From assembly GCF_019801965.1 (NCBI RefSeq), contig NZ_JAHVIA010000004.1, positions 434,001 to 498,000 on the forward strand: a stretch of 64,000 nucleotides of DNA, given 5' to 3'. Position 1 is the first letter of the stretch. The number at the start of each line of letters is the position of its first letter. This document shows positions 25,521 to 37,406 of the stretch, one piece after another. The notes under the pieces were generated by a model. That model worked only from the letters and a program-made list of their open reading frames with translations, did no database searches and was not told the origin of the DNA. The translations under genes were made by a program, and so were the position numbers. Source of the DNA: Salipiger bermudensis. Lineage in GTDB: Bacteria; Pseudomonadota; Alphaproteobacteria; Rhodobacterales; Rhodobacteraceae.

Positions 25521-26618
25521 ATGACGAAGCCTCTCAACCGCCGCCGGTTCCTTCAGACCTCGGCCGCCACCGGCCTCGCCGCCGGCATCGCGCCCTCCAT
25601 CGCACACGCGCAGGATCCGCTCGGCATCGCGCTGGTCGTGCCCTCGCCGGTGGGCGAGGTCGGCTGGTCGCACGCGCTGGCCATGGGGCTCGAGCCGATC
25701 AAGGCCGAGTACGGCGACAGCGTGAATATCACCATCCTCGAGAATATCCCCGAGGGCCCCGATGCCGACCGCATCATGAACAAGGTCGTCGCGGACGGCG
25801 CCAAGTTCCTGCTCGCCGGCAGCTTCGGCTACCAGAACGGCGCCATGCAGATCGCCCGCCGCAACCCCGATGTCACCGTGTTGCACGCCTCGGGCTTCAT
25901 GGTCGCGCCGAACTTCTCGCCCTTCGCCGCGAAGTATTTCCAGGGCACCTACCTGATGGGCATGGCCGCCGCGGCGCTGTCGAAGACCGGCAAGCTGGGC
26001 TCGGTCTCGGCCTTCGCGATCCCCGAACTCATCACCTCGATCAACGCCTTCACGCTGGGCGCGCAATCGGTGAACCCGGATATCGAGGTCTCGGTGGTCT
26101 GGGTGAACTCGTGGTTCGACCCGGCTCAGGAGCAGGACGCCGCCAAGGCCCTTTTGGCGCAGGATTGCGACGTGATCTTCTCCAACGCGCAGGATACGCC
26201 CTCGGTGGTATCGGTCTGCGAAGAGGCAGGCGCCTACGTGTTCAACCTCAACTCGTCGATGAAGAAAAACGCGCCGACCAAGTATCTCGGCTGCGTCGAG
26301 ACCGACTGGTCGCCGTTCTTCATGGAGTCGGTGAAAGGCCATCTCGACGGCACGTTCGAGGGCCGCAACGCCTTCCTCGGCGTCGAGGACAACGTGGTGA
26401 AGGTGGTCGACTGGAACCCCGACATCCCCGCCGAGACCAAGGCCAAGATCGACGAGGTCGAGGCGGCGATTGCCGATGGCTCGTTCCACCCGTTCACCGG
26501 CCGCATCGTCAAGCAGGACGAGACGGTAGGTGTCGAGGACGGCGAGACGCTGCCCGACGAGGCGATCGTCTCGATGGACTGGCACGTCGCCGGCGTGACC
26601 ACGCCGCTGCCGAACTGA
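25521..26618 (+). CDS. BMP/PnrA-family ABC transporter substrate-binding protein
   Basis: This 365-residue periplasmic protein has a twin-arginine-type signal (NRRRFLQT, hydrophobic stretch, cleavage after AHAQ). The Bmp domain has PVGEVGWSH, NIPEGPDADR and GSFGYQNGAM. PnrA and related BMP proteins bind purine nucleosides. Unlike spirochaete PnrA it is not a lipoprotein. It is the first gene of a four-gene transporter set that follows the deaminase by 19 bases, so it probably captures a purine compound. Confidence 0.88.
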   Translation: MTKPLNRRRFLQTSAATGLAAGIAPSIAHAQDPLGIALVVPSPVGEVGWSHALAMGLEPIKAEYGDSVNITILENIPEGPDADRIMNKVVADGAKFLLAGSFGYQNGAMQIARRNPDVTVLHASGFMVAPNFSPFAAKYFQGTYLMGMAAAALSKTGKLGSVSAFAIPELITSINAFTLGAQSVNPDIEVSVVWVNSWFDPAQEQDAAKALLAQDCDVIFSNAQDTPSVVSVCEEAGAYVFNLNSSMKKNAPTKYLGCVETDWSPFFMESVKGHLDGTFEGRNAFLGVEDNVVKVVDWNPDIPAETKAKIDEVEAAIADGSFHPFTGRIVKQDETVGVEDGETLPDEAIVSMDWHVAGVTTPLPN

Positions 26619-26625
26619 CCTGACG

Positions 26626-28136
<1,511 letters not shown>

Positions 28137-28137
<1 letters not shown>

Positions 28138-29210
28138 TGGGCATCCGGATGATCCGCCGCACCACCGCCTCGCGGCGCATGGCGGTGCTCGCGCCGATGG
28201 GCGCTCTGGCGCTCGCCATCGTGCTGAACTTCCTGCTCTACATCGTCATGGGCAACGACCCGGCGGCGGTGTTCTATGCGCTGCTGCTCGAGCCCTTCGT
28301 ATCGTGGTCGTCGTTTTCGGAGGTGCTCCTGAAGATGACGCCGCTGCTGCTCATCGCGCAGGGGCTCGCCATCGGCTTCCGCGCCAAGGTGATCAATATC
28401 GGCGCCGAGGGGCAGTTCATCCTCGGTGCGATCTTCGCCAGCGCCATCCCGGTCTGGTTCCCGCAGGCGACGGGCGGCTGGATCTGGCCGCTGATGCTGC
28501 TGCTGGGCGGCGTGGGCGGCGCGCTCTGGGCGGCGCTTCCGGCATTCTGGCGGGTGCGGCTCAACGCCTCCGAGATTCTTGTCACGCTGATGATGAGCCT
28601 GATCGCGGGGCAGCTTCTGGCCTATCTGCTGGTGGGGCCGTGGAAGGATCCGATGGGGTTCAACTTCCCGCAGACGGTGATGTTCCAGTGGGATGCGATG
28701 GTGCCGACCCTGATCCCCGGGACCCGGGTCAACGTGGCGCTGATCCTGGCGCTGCTCTGGACGGCGCTGGCCTATGTCTACATGCAGAAGAGCTTTCAGG
28801 GCTACCAGCTGGTGGTCGGCGGGCTGGCGCCGCACGCCACCGCCTATGCTGGCTTTTCCGAAGGGCGCGCGGTCTGGCTGTCGCTGCTGATCGGCGGCTT
28901 CGCGGCGGGGCTCGCGGGCGCCGCCGAGGTGGCGGGGCCGATGGGGCAGCTGCAGCGCGGCATCGCCTCGGGCTACGGCTACGCGGCGATCATCGTGGCC
29001 TACCTGGGCGGTCTGCACCCGGTGGGCATCCTGTTCTCCTCGCTGTTCATGGCAGCGCTCTATATCGGCGGCGACAATGCCATGGTCTCGGCCGGGCTGC
29101 CGGTGGCCGCGGTGCGGGTGTTCCAGGGCTCGCTGCTCTGCTGCTACCTCGCGGCCATCGTTCTCGTGCGCTACCGGCTGGTGCGTGACGGGCAGGAGGT
29201 GACGGCATGA
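28137..29210 (+). CDS. ABC transporter permease, nucleoside/nucleobase type (NupP-like)
   Basis: This 357-residue membrane protein has about eight to ten hydrophobic segments and the BPD_transp_2 signature NIGAEGQFILGA followed by LNASEILVTLMMS. It pairs with the next permease to form the channel of a BMP-dependent transporter. The start is the ATG that shares a base with the ATPase stop codon; a GTG one codon upstream would also work. The conserved segments match purine nucleoside or nucleobase importers rather than ribose importers. Confidence 0.9.
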
Positions 29211-30118
29211 GCGCGCTCTCCTTCATCATCGCCGGCATGCTGGCCGCCGCCATGCCGTTCCTGCTTGCCGCCCTGGGCGAGCTGGTGGCCGAGCGTTCGG
29301 GGGTTCTGAACCTCGGCATCGAGGGCATGATGGCGCTCGGCGCGGTGGTGGCCTTCATCGTGGTGCGCCAGAGCGGCGGCCACGCGATGGGCTTTGTCGC
29401 CGCGGGGCTGGCGAGCGCGGCGCTCGCGACGGTCTTCGCCTGGCTGGCGCTGGCGGTGCGGGCCAACCAGGTCGCCGCCGGGCTTGCCATCGGCATCCTC
29501 GGGCAGGGGCTTTCGGCGCTGTTCGGCAAGCGCTACGAGAGCCTGACCGTGCCCGGCCTGCCCAAGCTCTCGATCCCGGGCCTGTCGGAGTTGCCGCTGC
29601 TGGGCGGGCTGTTTTCGCAGGATGCGGTGGTCTGGCTGGGCCTGCTGGCGACGCTGGCGATCTGGGCCACGCTGCGGTTTTCCAAGCTCGGGCTGGTGAT
29701 CCGCGCGGTGGGCGAGAACCCCCACGCGGCGCGCGCTTTGGGCTACAACGTCATCGCCATCCGCTACGGCGCGGTGGCGTTCGGCGGGCTGATGGCGGGC
29801 TTTGCCGGGGCCTACGCGGCGACGGTCTACACCCCGCTCTGGGCCGAGGGCATGATCGCCGGGCGCGGCTGGATCGCGCTGGCGCTGGTGGTCTTTGCCA
29901 CGTGGATGACCGGCCGGGTGGTGTTTGGCGCGGTGCTCTTCGGGGCGGTGTCGCTGTCGCAGCTCGCCGCGCAGGCCGGCGGCGTGGCGCTGAACTCGCA
30001 ACTGCTGGCAAGCCTGCCCTATATCGTCACCATCCTCGTGCTGGGCGCGATCTCGGCCAACAAGCGGCTGCTGAAGATCAACGGCGTGGCCTCGCTGGGC
30101 GAACCCTTCGGGCGCTGA
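29207..30118 (+). CDS. ABC transporter permease, second subunit (NupQ-like)
   Basis: This 303-residue, very hydrophobic protein has the signature NLGIEGMMALGA near residue 39, a substitution-tolerant copy of the motif in the first permease. VGENPHAARALGYNV is typical of NupQ/YufQ proteins. It overlaps the first permease gene by four bases. Together with the preceding three genes this is a complete uptake system with no obvious missing part. Confidence 0.9.
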   Translation: MSALSFIIAGMLAAAMPFLLAALGELVAERSGVLNLGIEGMMALGAVVAFIVVRQSGGHAMGFVAAGLASAALATVFAWLALAVRANQVAAGLAIGILGQGLSALFGKRYESLTVPGLPKLSIPGLSELPLLGGLFSQDAVVWLGLLATLAIWATLRFSKLGLVIRAVGENPHAARALGYNVIAIRYGAVAFGGLMAGFAGAYAATVYTPLWAEGMIAGRGWIALALVVFATWMTGRVVFGAVLFGAVSLSQLAAQAGGVALNSQLLASLPYIVTILVLGAISANKRLLKINGVASLGEPFGR

Positions 30119-30195
30119 GCCCCGCGCGGGGGACTTGTCACGAAACCGTCGCGCCGCCACGCTATCGCCTGTCGGACCCAGAGAGGAGACAGGCG

Positions 30196-31116
30196 ATGAC
30201 GCTTTCCGCCTTCAGCGCACCGGGCCGGTTCTGGCGCGGCAACCTGCACACCCATTCGGACCGCTCCGATGGTGGCCTGACGCCGGCGGAGGTCTGCCGC
30301 CGCTACCGTGCCGAGGGCTACGATTTCCTCGCCCTGACCGACCATTTCATCGGCGCCTACGGCTACCCGATCACCGACACGCGGCCCTTCCGCGAGGCCG
30401 GCTTCACCACCATTCTCGGCGCCGAGATCCACTCCGGCGCCATGGCCAACGGCGAGCTCTGGCACATCCTCGCCGTGGGCCTGCCGACGGAGTTCGCGCC
30501 GCCCCACGCGCCGGGCTTCGCGCCGGTCGAGGGGCAGGAAACCGGCTCCGAACTCGCCGCCCGCGCCCGTGATGCCGGCGCCTTCGTCGCCATCGCCCAC
30601 CCGCAATGGTCGGGGCTCACGCTCGCTGACGCGCGCGGCCTCGCCGCGGCCCACGCGGTCGAGATCTACAACCACGGCTGCGCCACCGGCTGCGACCGCG
30701 CCGACGGTGCCGCCATTGCCGACCTGCTGCTCTCCGAAGGCCGCCGCCTGAGCCTCGTCGCCACCGATGACGCGCATTTCACCGAGCCCGACCATTTCGG
30801 CGGCTGGGTCATGGTCAAGGCCGAGGAAAATGCCCCCGACGCGCTGCTCGCGGCACTGAAACGCGGCGATTTCTACTCCAGCCAGGGCCCGGAGCTGCAC
30901 GCCGTCCGGCTGAGCGAGACCGGCGTCGAGGTCGAGAGTTCGGCGGTCCAGACGGTGATCGTGCAGGGCCAGGGCTCGGCGGCGACCGCGGTGCACGGCC
31001 AATCGCTGACCTCGGCCACGGTGCCGCTGGAGCGCTTCCGCAACAGCCCGTGGCTGCGGGTCACGGTGATCGACCGGGCCGGCAAACGCGCCTGGTCGAA
31101 CCCGGTCTGGCGCTGA
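30196..31116 (+). CDS. PHP-domain metallophosphoesterase
   Basis: This 306-residue protein has a PHP metal-binding fold: GNLHTHSDRSDG (first His pair and Asp), LALTDHF, GAEIH, IAHPQW and ATDDAHF supply the usual ligands. Most relatives are phosphoesterases acting on small phosphorylated compounds or nucleotides. The start at 30196 has a GAGAGGAG site. It follows the permease by 77 bases and precedes repeat copy C, so it is probably the last gene of the operon. The substrate is unknown; a cyclic or sugar phosphate released from nucleosides is one idea. Confidence 0.8.
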   Translation: MTLSAFSAPGRFWRGNLHTHSDRSDGGLTPAEVCRRYRAEGYDFLALTDHFIGAYGYPITDTRPFREAGFTTILGAEIHSGAMANGELWHILAVGLPTEFAPPHAPGFAPVEGQETGSELAARARDAGAFVAIAHPQWSGLTLADARGLAAAHAVEIYNHGCATGCDRADGAAIADLLLSEGRRLSLVATDDAHFTEPDHFGGWVMVKAEENAPDALLAALKRGDFYSSQGPELHAVRLSETGVEVESSAVQTVIVQGQGSAATAVHGQSLTSATVPLERFRNSPWLRVTVIDRAGKRAWSNPVWR

Positions 31117-31154
31117 GGCACCGCCCGCCCGGCCTCTGCTCCGGCGGGGGCGGT

Positions 31155-31281
31155 CGGACGCCTCCGGCGGGAGTATTTTTGACGAAGAGAAGACAGGGGC
31201 GCGGCGCTCCTGTCTTCTCTGGTTTCAAAATACCTCGGGGGTGAATTGGCGCAGAGCGCCAAGAGGGGGCAGCGCCCCCCG
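31155..31281. repeat. Hairpin-rich inverted repeat element, copy C
   Basis: The core 31155-31237 is the reverse complement of copy B with four mismatches. It contains the same long hairpin GAGAAGACAGGGGCG/CGCTCCTGTCTTCTC, then GGCGCAGAGCGCC and a GGGGGCAGCGCCCCCC palindrome. It follows the PHP gene and precedes murD. No gene is encoded between 31117 and 31372. Confidence 0.85.
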
Positions 31282-31372
31282 CTTCTGCGCCTGCAACACG
31301 CGGAGCGCTCTGGTCATGGCGCGGTGCTTGCGGTAGCGCTGGGGCAAACGCAAAGAAGCGAGGGCAGGGCGG

Positions 31373-32776
31373 ATGATTCCGGTAACCGGGTTCGAAGGTC
31401 AGACGGTGGCTGTTCTGGGGCTGGGGCGCTCGGGCCTCTCGGCGGCGCGGGCGCTGCGCGAGGGCGGGGCGCGGGCGCTGTGCTGGGACGACAATCCGGC
31501 GGCCAGGGACGCGGCCGAGGCGGAGGGCTTCGAGACCCGCGAGCTGGCGCGGGCCGGTGGCTTCGACGGTGTCGCCTGGCTGGTGGTGTCGCCCGGTATC
31601 CCGCATCTCTACCCGGCGCCCAACCCGGTGATCGCCGCCGCCTGGGACGCGGGCATCCCGGTCGACAACGACATCGGCCTGTTCTTCCGTAGCTTCGGCA
31701 GCGGCGACTGGGAGATGTTCGACCAGCCGCCCAAGGTGGTGGCGGTGACCGGCTCGAACGGCAAGTCGACCACCTCGGCGCTGATCCATCACATCCTGCA
31801 AAGCGCCGGGCGCGACAGCCAGCTGGCGGGCAATATCGGTCGCGGCGTGCTCGACATCACGCCGCCCGAGGAGGGCGGCGTGGTGGTGCTCGAGCTTTCC
31901 AGCTACCAGACCGATCTCGCCCGCGCGCTGACCCCGGACGTCGCCGTCTTCACCAACCTCACGCCGGATCATCTCGACCGCCATGCCGGCATGGGCGGCT
32001 ACTTCGCCGCCAAGCGCCGGCTCTTCGCCGAGGGCGGGCCGGATCGCTGCATCATCGGCGTGGACGAGGACGAGGGCCGCTACCTCGCCAACCAGCTCGC
32101 CGAGGGCGCGGTGGATGACCGGCTGATCCGTGTCTCCTCCGGGCGCAAGCTCTCGGGGCCGGGTTGGGATGTCTATGCCCGGAAGGGCTTTCTCACCGAG
32201 TGGCGCAAGGGCCGCCAGGTGGCCTCGATCGACCTGCGCCAGGTGCGCGGGCTGCCCGGCGCCCATAACCATCAGAACGCCTGCGCCGCCTACGCCGCGG
32301 CGCGCGCGCTCGGGGTCGCTCCGCGGGTGATCGAGGCGGCGTTCCATTCCTTCGAGGGGCTGCCGCATCGCAGCCAGATCGTCGCCGAGGCGGCGGGCGT
32401 GGCCTATGTCAACGACAGCAAGGCCACCAATGTGGACGCGGCGCTGAAGGCGCTGCAGGCCTTCCCGCGCATCCGCTGGATCTGTGGCGGGCTGATGAAG
32501 GAGGGCGGGCTCGAGGCGCTGGCGCCGGGGCTGGCGCATGTCGCCAAGGCCTATGTCATCGGCCGCGAGGCGGCCGGCTTCGCGCTGGGGCTGCCGGGGA
32601 TCGAGGCCGAGGTCTGCACCGACATGGAGACCGCCGTGGCCCGGGCCATGGCGGAGGCCGAGCCCGGCGAGGTAGTGCTGCTGGCGCCGGCGGCGGCGAG
32701 CTTCGACCAATACGACAATTTCGAGCAGCGTGGCGACGATTTCGCCGCGAAAGTGCGGGCGCGGCTGGCGGGCTGA
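31373..32776 (+). CDS. murD: UDP-N-acetylmuramoyl-L-alanine--D-glutamate ligase
   Basis: This 467-residue cytoplasmic Mur ligase adds D-glutamate to UDP-MurNAc-L-Ala. The N-terminal Rossmann domain has LGLGRSG. The ATP loop is [10 protein letters not shown], and the central and C-terminal domains carry [17 protein letters not shown] and [12 protein letters not shown]. The length is normal. In most alphaproteobacteria murD sits between mraY and ftsW; here its upstream neighbour is a catabolic operon, and two minus-strand genes separate it from ftsW. Confidence 0.95.
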   Translation: MIPVTGFEGQTVAVLGLGRSGLSAARALREGGARALCWDDNPAARDAAEAEGFETRELARAGGFDGVAWLVVSPGIPHLYPAPNPVIAAAWDAGIPVDNDIGLFFRSFGSGDWEMFDQPPKVVAVTGSNGKSTTSALIHHILQSAGRDSQLAGNIGRGVLDITPPEEGGVVVLELSSYQTDLARALTPDVAVFTNLTPDHLDRHAGMGGYFAAKRRLFAEGGPDRCIIGVDEDEGRYLANQLAEGAVDDRLIRVSSGRKLSGPGWDVYARKGFLTEWRKGRQVASIDLRQVRGLPGAHNHQNACAAYAAARALGVAPRVIEAAFHSFEGLPHRSQIVAEAAGVAYVNDSKATNVDAALKALQAFPRIRWICGGLMKEGGLEALAPGLAHVAKAYVIGREAAGFALGLPGIEAEVCTDMETAVARAMAEAEPGEVVLLAPAAASFDQYDNFEQRGDDFAAKVRARLAG

Positions 32777-32780
32777 GGCC

Positions 32781-33488
32781 TCAGGCCCGTGCGTAGGCGT
32801 CGCGGCCGAGCCGAGATCGCCGCAGCGGCGCGTAGAGCCCCTTCATCAGCGCCTCGGGATGCACCACGCCGACCTGCGCCGGGATCTCGGGCAGCTCGAG
32901 GATTTGCGCGATGGCGAGCCGGTGCATGCCGCCACCGGCGCGCAACGGCTGGCCGTCGCGGTCGATATGCACGAGGATGCCGCCGTGCTCGCGGCGGAAA
33001 TAGCAGGGCAGTTCCGACTGCGTGAGCAGGCGGCCGCGGCGGCGGGTCTCGTCGTAGATCCGGTCGAGCGTCTCGTACCGGTCGAGCACGTCCTCGCGGC
33101 TGTTGCAGCCATCCGGGCGGCGGCCCTCGGCGACATGGCGCATCATGCGCGCGAAGAGCGGCGTGTCTTCCCACGGCACCCCGTCGAGATAGTGCATCCG
33201 GCAGCTCTCGGCCTTGATGTTGGCGGCGAAGGGGGTGCGGCAGCGATCCCAGTCGCCGCCCACGATTTTGCCGCTCTGCTGGCGGCGCAGGCGCTTGCCA
33301 CCGGTGGCGCTGTCGTAGGAATCGCGAACCGCGAGTGGATCGAGAAACACCGGCTCGTCGGAGAGCGGCGCGCCGGGGCCGTAGCGGAACCGGTTCCACA
33401 CGTCGCGCGCAAGCTTGCGCGGCACCTGCGCCTCGATGTCTCGAAGCCAGTTGACCGGGTGCAGCGTGGGATGATCGGCGAACGCCAT
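32781..33488 (-). CDS. Protein with ParB/sulfiredoxin-like C-terminal segment
   Basis: I do not recognise this 235-residue protein as a named family. The C-terminal third (GQPLRAGGGMHRLAIAQILE, then LPEIPAQVGVVH) resembles the ParB/Srx fold, in which a G-x-H-R motif contacts nucleotide or DNA. The N-terminal part is charged, with WNRFRYGPG and RRQQSGKIVGGDWD. No signal peptide or membrane segment is present. It converges on murD with four bases between the stop codons. A kinase-like or nuclease-like use of the ParB fold is possible. Confidence 0.65.
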   Translation of the reverse strand: MAFADHPTLHPVNWLRDIEAQVPRKLARDVWNRFRYGPGAPLSDEPVFLDPLAVRDSYDSATGGKRLRRQQSGKIVGGDWDRCRTPFAANIKAESCRMHYLDGVPWEDTPLFARMMRHVAEGRRPDGCNSREDVLDRYETLDRIYDETRRRGRLLTQSELPCYFRREHGGILVHIDRDGQPLRAGGGMHRLAIAQILELPEIPAQVGVVHPEALMKGLYAPLRRSRLGRDAYARA

Positions 33489-33542
33489 GGACTCGTCTCC
33501 GTAACGGGCAGGTGACGAAAATGTAACGTTCCGGTTGCGGTT

Positions 33543-34733
33543 TCAAGACACGGAGCGGCGGGCGGCGATCTCCTGTCCGCAAACGGTGCCGGAAGACCAC
33601 GCCCACTGGAAGTTGTAGCCGCCGAGCCAGCCGGTTACGTCGACCGCCTCGCCGATGGCGAAGAGGCCGGGCACCGTCTTGGCCTCCATCGTCTTCGATG
33701 ACAGCGCGGCGGTCGAGATTCCGCCCAGCGTGACCTCGGCGGTGCGCCATCCCTCGGTGCCCTGCGGGCGCAGGCGCCAGCCCTGCAGCGCCTCGGCAAG
33801 CTCGGCGATGCGCAGGTCGGAGAGATCGGCGAGGTTGCCCGCGAGGGGCAGGCTCTCGGCGAGATGCGCCACCAGCTTCGGCGGCAGCAGCTGCCCCAAC
33901 GCCGTGGTCACCGAGCGGCGGCCGGACTCGCTGCGGGCGGCTTTCAGCGCGGCGGCCAGGTCCTGCCCCGGTAGCAGGTCGACGGCGATGTCCTCGCCCT
34001 CGCGCCAGTAGCTCGAGACCTGCAGGATCGCCGGGCCCGAGAGGCCGCGATGGGTGAAGAGCATGGCTTCGTCGAACCCGGCACGTTCGGTGCTGGCGCG
34101 CACCGGCAGCGACAGGCCCGAGAGCGCCGAGAACCGCCCGTCGGGGAAGGTGAAGGGTACCAGCCCGGCGCGGGTCGGCACCAGGGGCAGGCCGAACTGC
34201 GCGGCGATGTCATAGGCCAGCCCGGTGGCGCCCATCTTGGGGATCGACTTGCCGCCCGTGGCCAGCACGACGTTGCGCGCCGAGACCGACACGTTGCGGC
34301 CCTCGCGGGTCAGGCGCGCGGTGAAGCGGCTGCCGTCATGGCCCAGCTCGGCCAGCCCGGTGGAAAGCCAGAGCTCGGCGCCGGCGGCCTCCATCTCGGC
34401 GCGCAGCATGGCGACGATCTGCGTCGCCTTGTCGTCGCAGAACAGCTGCCCGAGGGTCTTTTCATGCCACGCGATGCCGTGACGGCTGACCAGCTCGATG
34501 AAATCCCACTGGGTGTAGCGGGCGAGGGCGGATTTGCAGAAATGCGGGTTCTCGGAGAGGAAACGCGCGGGCTCGACCTCGAGATTGGTGAAGTTGCAGC
34601 GGCCGCCGCCGGAAATGCGGATCTTCTCGCCCGGGGCGCGGGCGTGGTCGATGACAAGCGTGCCGGGCCCGGCCTGGGCGGCACACATCATGCCGGCGGC
34701 ACCGGCGCCGAGGATGAGGGTTTCGATCTGCAT
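33543..34733 (-). CDS. BaiN/HI0933-family FAD-dependent oxidoreductase
   Basis: This 396-residue flavoprotein has the FAD motif LILGAGAAGMMCA, then GEKIRISGGGRCNFTN, which is the hallmark of the HI0933/YhiN/BaiN family. VLATGGKSIPKMGATG and the C-terminal GGYNFQWAWSSG are also typical. The biochemical role of most members is unsettled; some reduce steroid or other double bonds. It is on the opposite strand inside the dcw region, 54 bases from the start of the ParB-like gene. Confidence 0.85.
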   Translation of the reverse strand: MQIETLILGAGAAGMMCAAQAGPGTLVIDHARAPGEKIRISGGGRCNFTNLEVEPARFLSENPHFCKSALARYTQWDFIELVSRHGIAWHEKTLGQLFCDDKATQIVAMLRAEMEAAGAELWLSTGLAELGHDGSRFTARLTREGRNVSVSARNVVLATGGKSIPKMGATGLAYDIAAQFGLPLVPTRAGLVPFTFPDGRFSALSGLSLPVRASTERAGFDEAMLFTHRGLSGPAILQVSSYWREGEDIAVDLLPGQDLAAALKAARSESGRRSVTTALGQLLPPKLVAHLAESLPLAGNLADLSDLRIAELAEALQGWRLRPQGTEGWRTAEVTLGGISTAALSSKTMEAKTVPGLFAIGEAVDVTGWLGGYNFQWAWSSGTVCGQEIAARRSVS

Positions 34734-34947
34734 GCGTGCTCAGGAGCACGGATCGGCGCGCCGCGCAAGGGGAGGCGCCTTCGGCGCGCGGCAAAGCCGC
34801 CCGCATCGCCCGCCCGCTCCTTCGCGGCGCAACCAGCGCTTCCCAAGCGCGGCGGGCTTTGCTAAGCTTTTTCCACAAGATCCGGGACAACCCGGACGGT
34901 ACAGGCAAGCTGCCGGCTTCAGGCCGGCCATCACGAGCGGTGATCCC

Positions 34948-36114
34948 ATGACGGAAATGGTTTACGGCACGGTTTCCGTGCGCGAGGGCGAACCCGTTCT
35001 GCCCAAATGGTGGCGGACGGTCGACCGCTGGACGTTGTCCTGCATCTTCGTGCTCTTCGGGATGGGCATCCTGCTCGGGCTCGCGGCCTCGCCGCCGCTG
35101 GCCGAGCGCAACGGTTTCGGCCATTTCCACTACGTCCAGCGGCAGGCCTTCTTCGGTGGGCTGGCGCTCAGCGCGATGATGCTGACCTCGATGATGTCGC
35201 CGGTTCAGGTGCGCCGGATCGCAGTGATCGGCTTCCTCGGCGCCTTCATCGCGCTCTTGGGGCTGCCCTTTCTCGGCACCGACTTCGGCAAGGGCGCCGT
35301 GCGCTGGTACTCGCTGGGCTTTGCCAGCGTGCAGCCCTCGGAATTTCTCAAGCCGCTCTTCGTCATCGTGGTGGCCTGGCTGATGGCCGCGAGCCAGGAG
35401 ATCGGCGGCCCTCCGGGCAAGCTCTGGTCCTTCGGGCTCACGGTGACCATCGTGCTGACGCTGGCGCTGCAGCCGGATTTCGGACAGGCCTGCCTGGTGC
35501 TCTTCGGCTGGGGCGTGATGTGGTTCGTGGCAGGCGCGCCGATGCTCCTGCTTGTGGCGCTGGCGGGGCTCGTGGTGCTGGGCGGCATGGTCGCCTATAA
35601 CGGCTCCGAGCACTTCGCCCGCCGCATCGACGGCTTCCTCACTCCCGAGGTCGATCCCACCACCCAGCTCGGCTATGCCACCAACGCCATCCAGGAGGGC
35701 GGCTTCTTCGGCGTGGGTGTCGGGGAGGGCACGGTCAAATGGTCGCTGCCTGACGCGCATACCGACTTCATCATCGCGGTGGCGGCCGAGGAATACGGCC
35801 TCATCCTCGTGCTGGTGATCATCGCGCTTTACGCCACGGTCGTGGTGCGCTCGCTGATGCGGCTGGTGCGCGAGCGCGATCCCTTCATCCGCCTCGCCGG
35901 CACCGGCCTCGCGGCGATGTTCGGCGTGCAGGCGATGATCAACATGGGCGTCGCGGTGCGGCTGCTGCCTGCCAAAGGCATGACGCTGCCCTTCGTGAGC
36001 TATGGCGGCTCGTCGCTGATCGCGGGCGGCATCGCGCTCGGCATGCTGCTGGCCTTCACCCGGACCCGCCCGCAGGGCGAGATCGGCGAAATCCTGCGCG
36101 GGCGCGCCCGCTAG
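34948..36114 (+). CDS. ftsW: Septal peptidoglycan polymerase
   Basis: This 388-residue SEDS-family membrane glycosyltransferase is required for septal wall synthesis. About ten transmembrane segments are visible. Conserved features include RWYSLGFASVQPSEFLK, LQPDFGQA and the C-terminal LPFVSYGGSS that defines SEDS proteins. The ATG at 34948 is the first after the gap from the divergent flavoprotein. murG follows after 129 bases. Confidence 0.93.
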   Translation: MTEMVYGTVSVREGEPVLPKWWRTVDRWTLSCIFVLFGMGILLGLAASPPLAERNGFGHFHYVQRQAFFGGLALSAMMLTSMMSPVQVRRIAVIGFLGAFIALLGLPFLGTDFGKGAVRWYSLGFASVQPSEFLKPLFVIVVAWLMAASQEIGGPPGKLWSFGLTVTIVLTLALQPDFGQACLVLFGWGVMWFVAGAPMLLLVALAGLVVLGGMVAYNGSEHFARRIDGFLTPEVDPTTQLGYATNAIQEGGFFGVGVGEGTVKWSLPDAHTDFIIAVAAEEYGLILVLVIIALYATVVVRSLMRLVRERDPFIRLAGTGLAAMFGVQAMINMGVAVRLLPAKGMTLPFVSYGGSSLIAGGIALGMLLAFTRTRPQGEIGEILRGRAR

Positions 36115-36243
36115 GCTGGGTTTTCCCCGCCGCCTGTGCTCTGAGGCGGCGTCGGGCCGCCTGAGAGGCCCGCAGGCAACAGACACAGGCCGGCGCGGCG
36201 CGGAGCCGCGGATCGGCGCATCAGAACGGGAGATCACGGGGTC

Positions 36244-37377
36244 ATGGCAGAGCAGTTCCGGCGCCCTCTACTGGTCATCGCGGCGGGCGGCACCGGCGGA
36301 CACATGTTCCCGGCGCAGGCGCTGGCGGAGATCATGCTGCGGCGCGGCTGGCGGGTGAAACTCTCCACCGATGCGCGCGGCGCGCGCTATACCGGCGGCT
36401 TTCCACACAGCACCGAGATCGAACAGGTCAATTCGGCCACCTTCGCCCGCGGCGGCGCGCTCGCAAAGCTCGGCGTGCCGTTCCGCATCGCCGGCGGTGT
36501 GCTGTCGATGATGCGCCGCTTCCGGCGCGACCGGCCCGACGTCGTCGTGGGCTTCGGCGGCTATCCCTCGATCCCGGCGCTGGGGGCGGCGCACCTGATG
36601 AAGCTGCCGCGGATGATCCACGAGCAGAACGGCGTGCTGGGCCGGGTCAACGAGATCTTCGCCAAGAAGGTCGATTGCGTCTGCTGCGGCACCTGGCCCA
36701 CCAAGCTGCCCGAGGGCGTCGAAGGCGTGCATACCGGAAACCCGGTGCGCATGGCCGTGAAGGAGCGCGGCGGCGCGGGCTATATCGTTCCCGGCGACTA
36801 CCCGATGTCGCTGCTGGTGATCGGCGGCAGCCAGGGCGCGCGCATCCTGTCGGACATCGTGCCGCCCGCCATCGAGCGCCTGCCGATGGAGATCCTGCGC
36901 CACCTCCGCGTCAGCCACCAGGCGCGCGACGAAGATGGCGCGCGGGTCGCGGAGTTCTACCACCAGCACGGCATCGATGCCGATGTGCAACCCTTCTTCA
37001 CCGACATTCCCTCGCGCATGTCGGAGGCGCAGCTGGTGATCTCGCGCTCGGGCGCCTCGTCGGTGGCCGATATCTCGGTGATCGGGCGGCCCTCGATCCT
37101 TGTGCCCTACGCGGTGGCGGCGGGCGATCACCAGACGGTGAACGCGCAAGGCCTCGTGGATGCGGGCGCAGCGATCCGCATGCCGGAGAGCAAGCTCAGC
37201 GTCGAGAGCATGTCGGAGGCCATCGCGGCGGTGCTGGGCAATCCCGAGGGCGCCATGCAGATGGCGCGCGCGGCGCTCTCGGTGGCGAAGCCGAACGCGG
37301 CGGAGCATCTCGCGGCCCTCGTCGAACATCTCGCGGGCATGGGTCAGGAACAGGCAGCAGAGGACGGGCAGGCATGA
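36244..37377 (+). CDS. murG: UDP-GlcNAc:lipid I N-acetylglucosaminyltransferase
   Basis: This 377-residue GT28 enzyme makes lipid II at the inner face of the membrane. The N-terminal [12 protein letters not shown] loop binds the lipid substrate. [21 protein letters not shown] and the C-terminal donor site [14 protein letters not shown] and [11 protein letters not shown] are all present. The stop overlaps the first possible murC start. Length and motifs are normal. Confidence 0.95.
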   Translation: MAEQFRRPLLVIAAGGTGGHMFPAQALAEIMLRRGWRVKLSTDARGARYTGGFPHSTEIEQVNSATFARGGALAKLGVPFRIAGGVLSMMRRFRRDRPDVVVGFGGYPSIPALGAAHLMKLPRMIHEQNGVLGRVNEIFAKKVDCVCCGTWPTKLPEGVEGVHTGNPVRMAVKERGGAGYIVPGDYPMSLLVIGGSQGARILSDIVPPAIERLPMEILRHLRVSHQARDEDGARVAEFYHQHGIDADVQPFFTDIPSRMSEAQLVISRSGASSVADISVIGRPSILVPYAVAAGDHQTVNAQGLVDAGAAIRMPESKLSVESMSEAIAAVLGNPEGAMQMARAALSVAKPNAAEHLAALVEHLAGMGQEQAAEDGQA

Positions 37378-37406
37378 AACACGAACGCAAAGATGCAGGG
37401 GGCATG

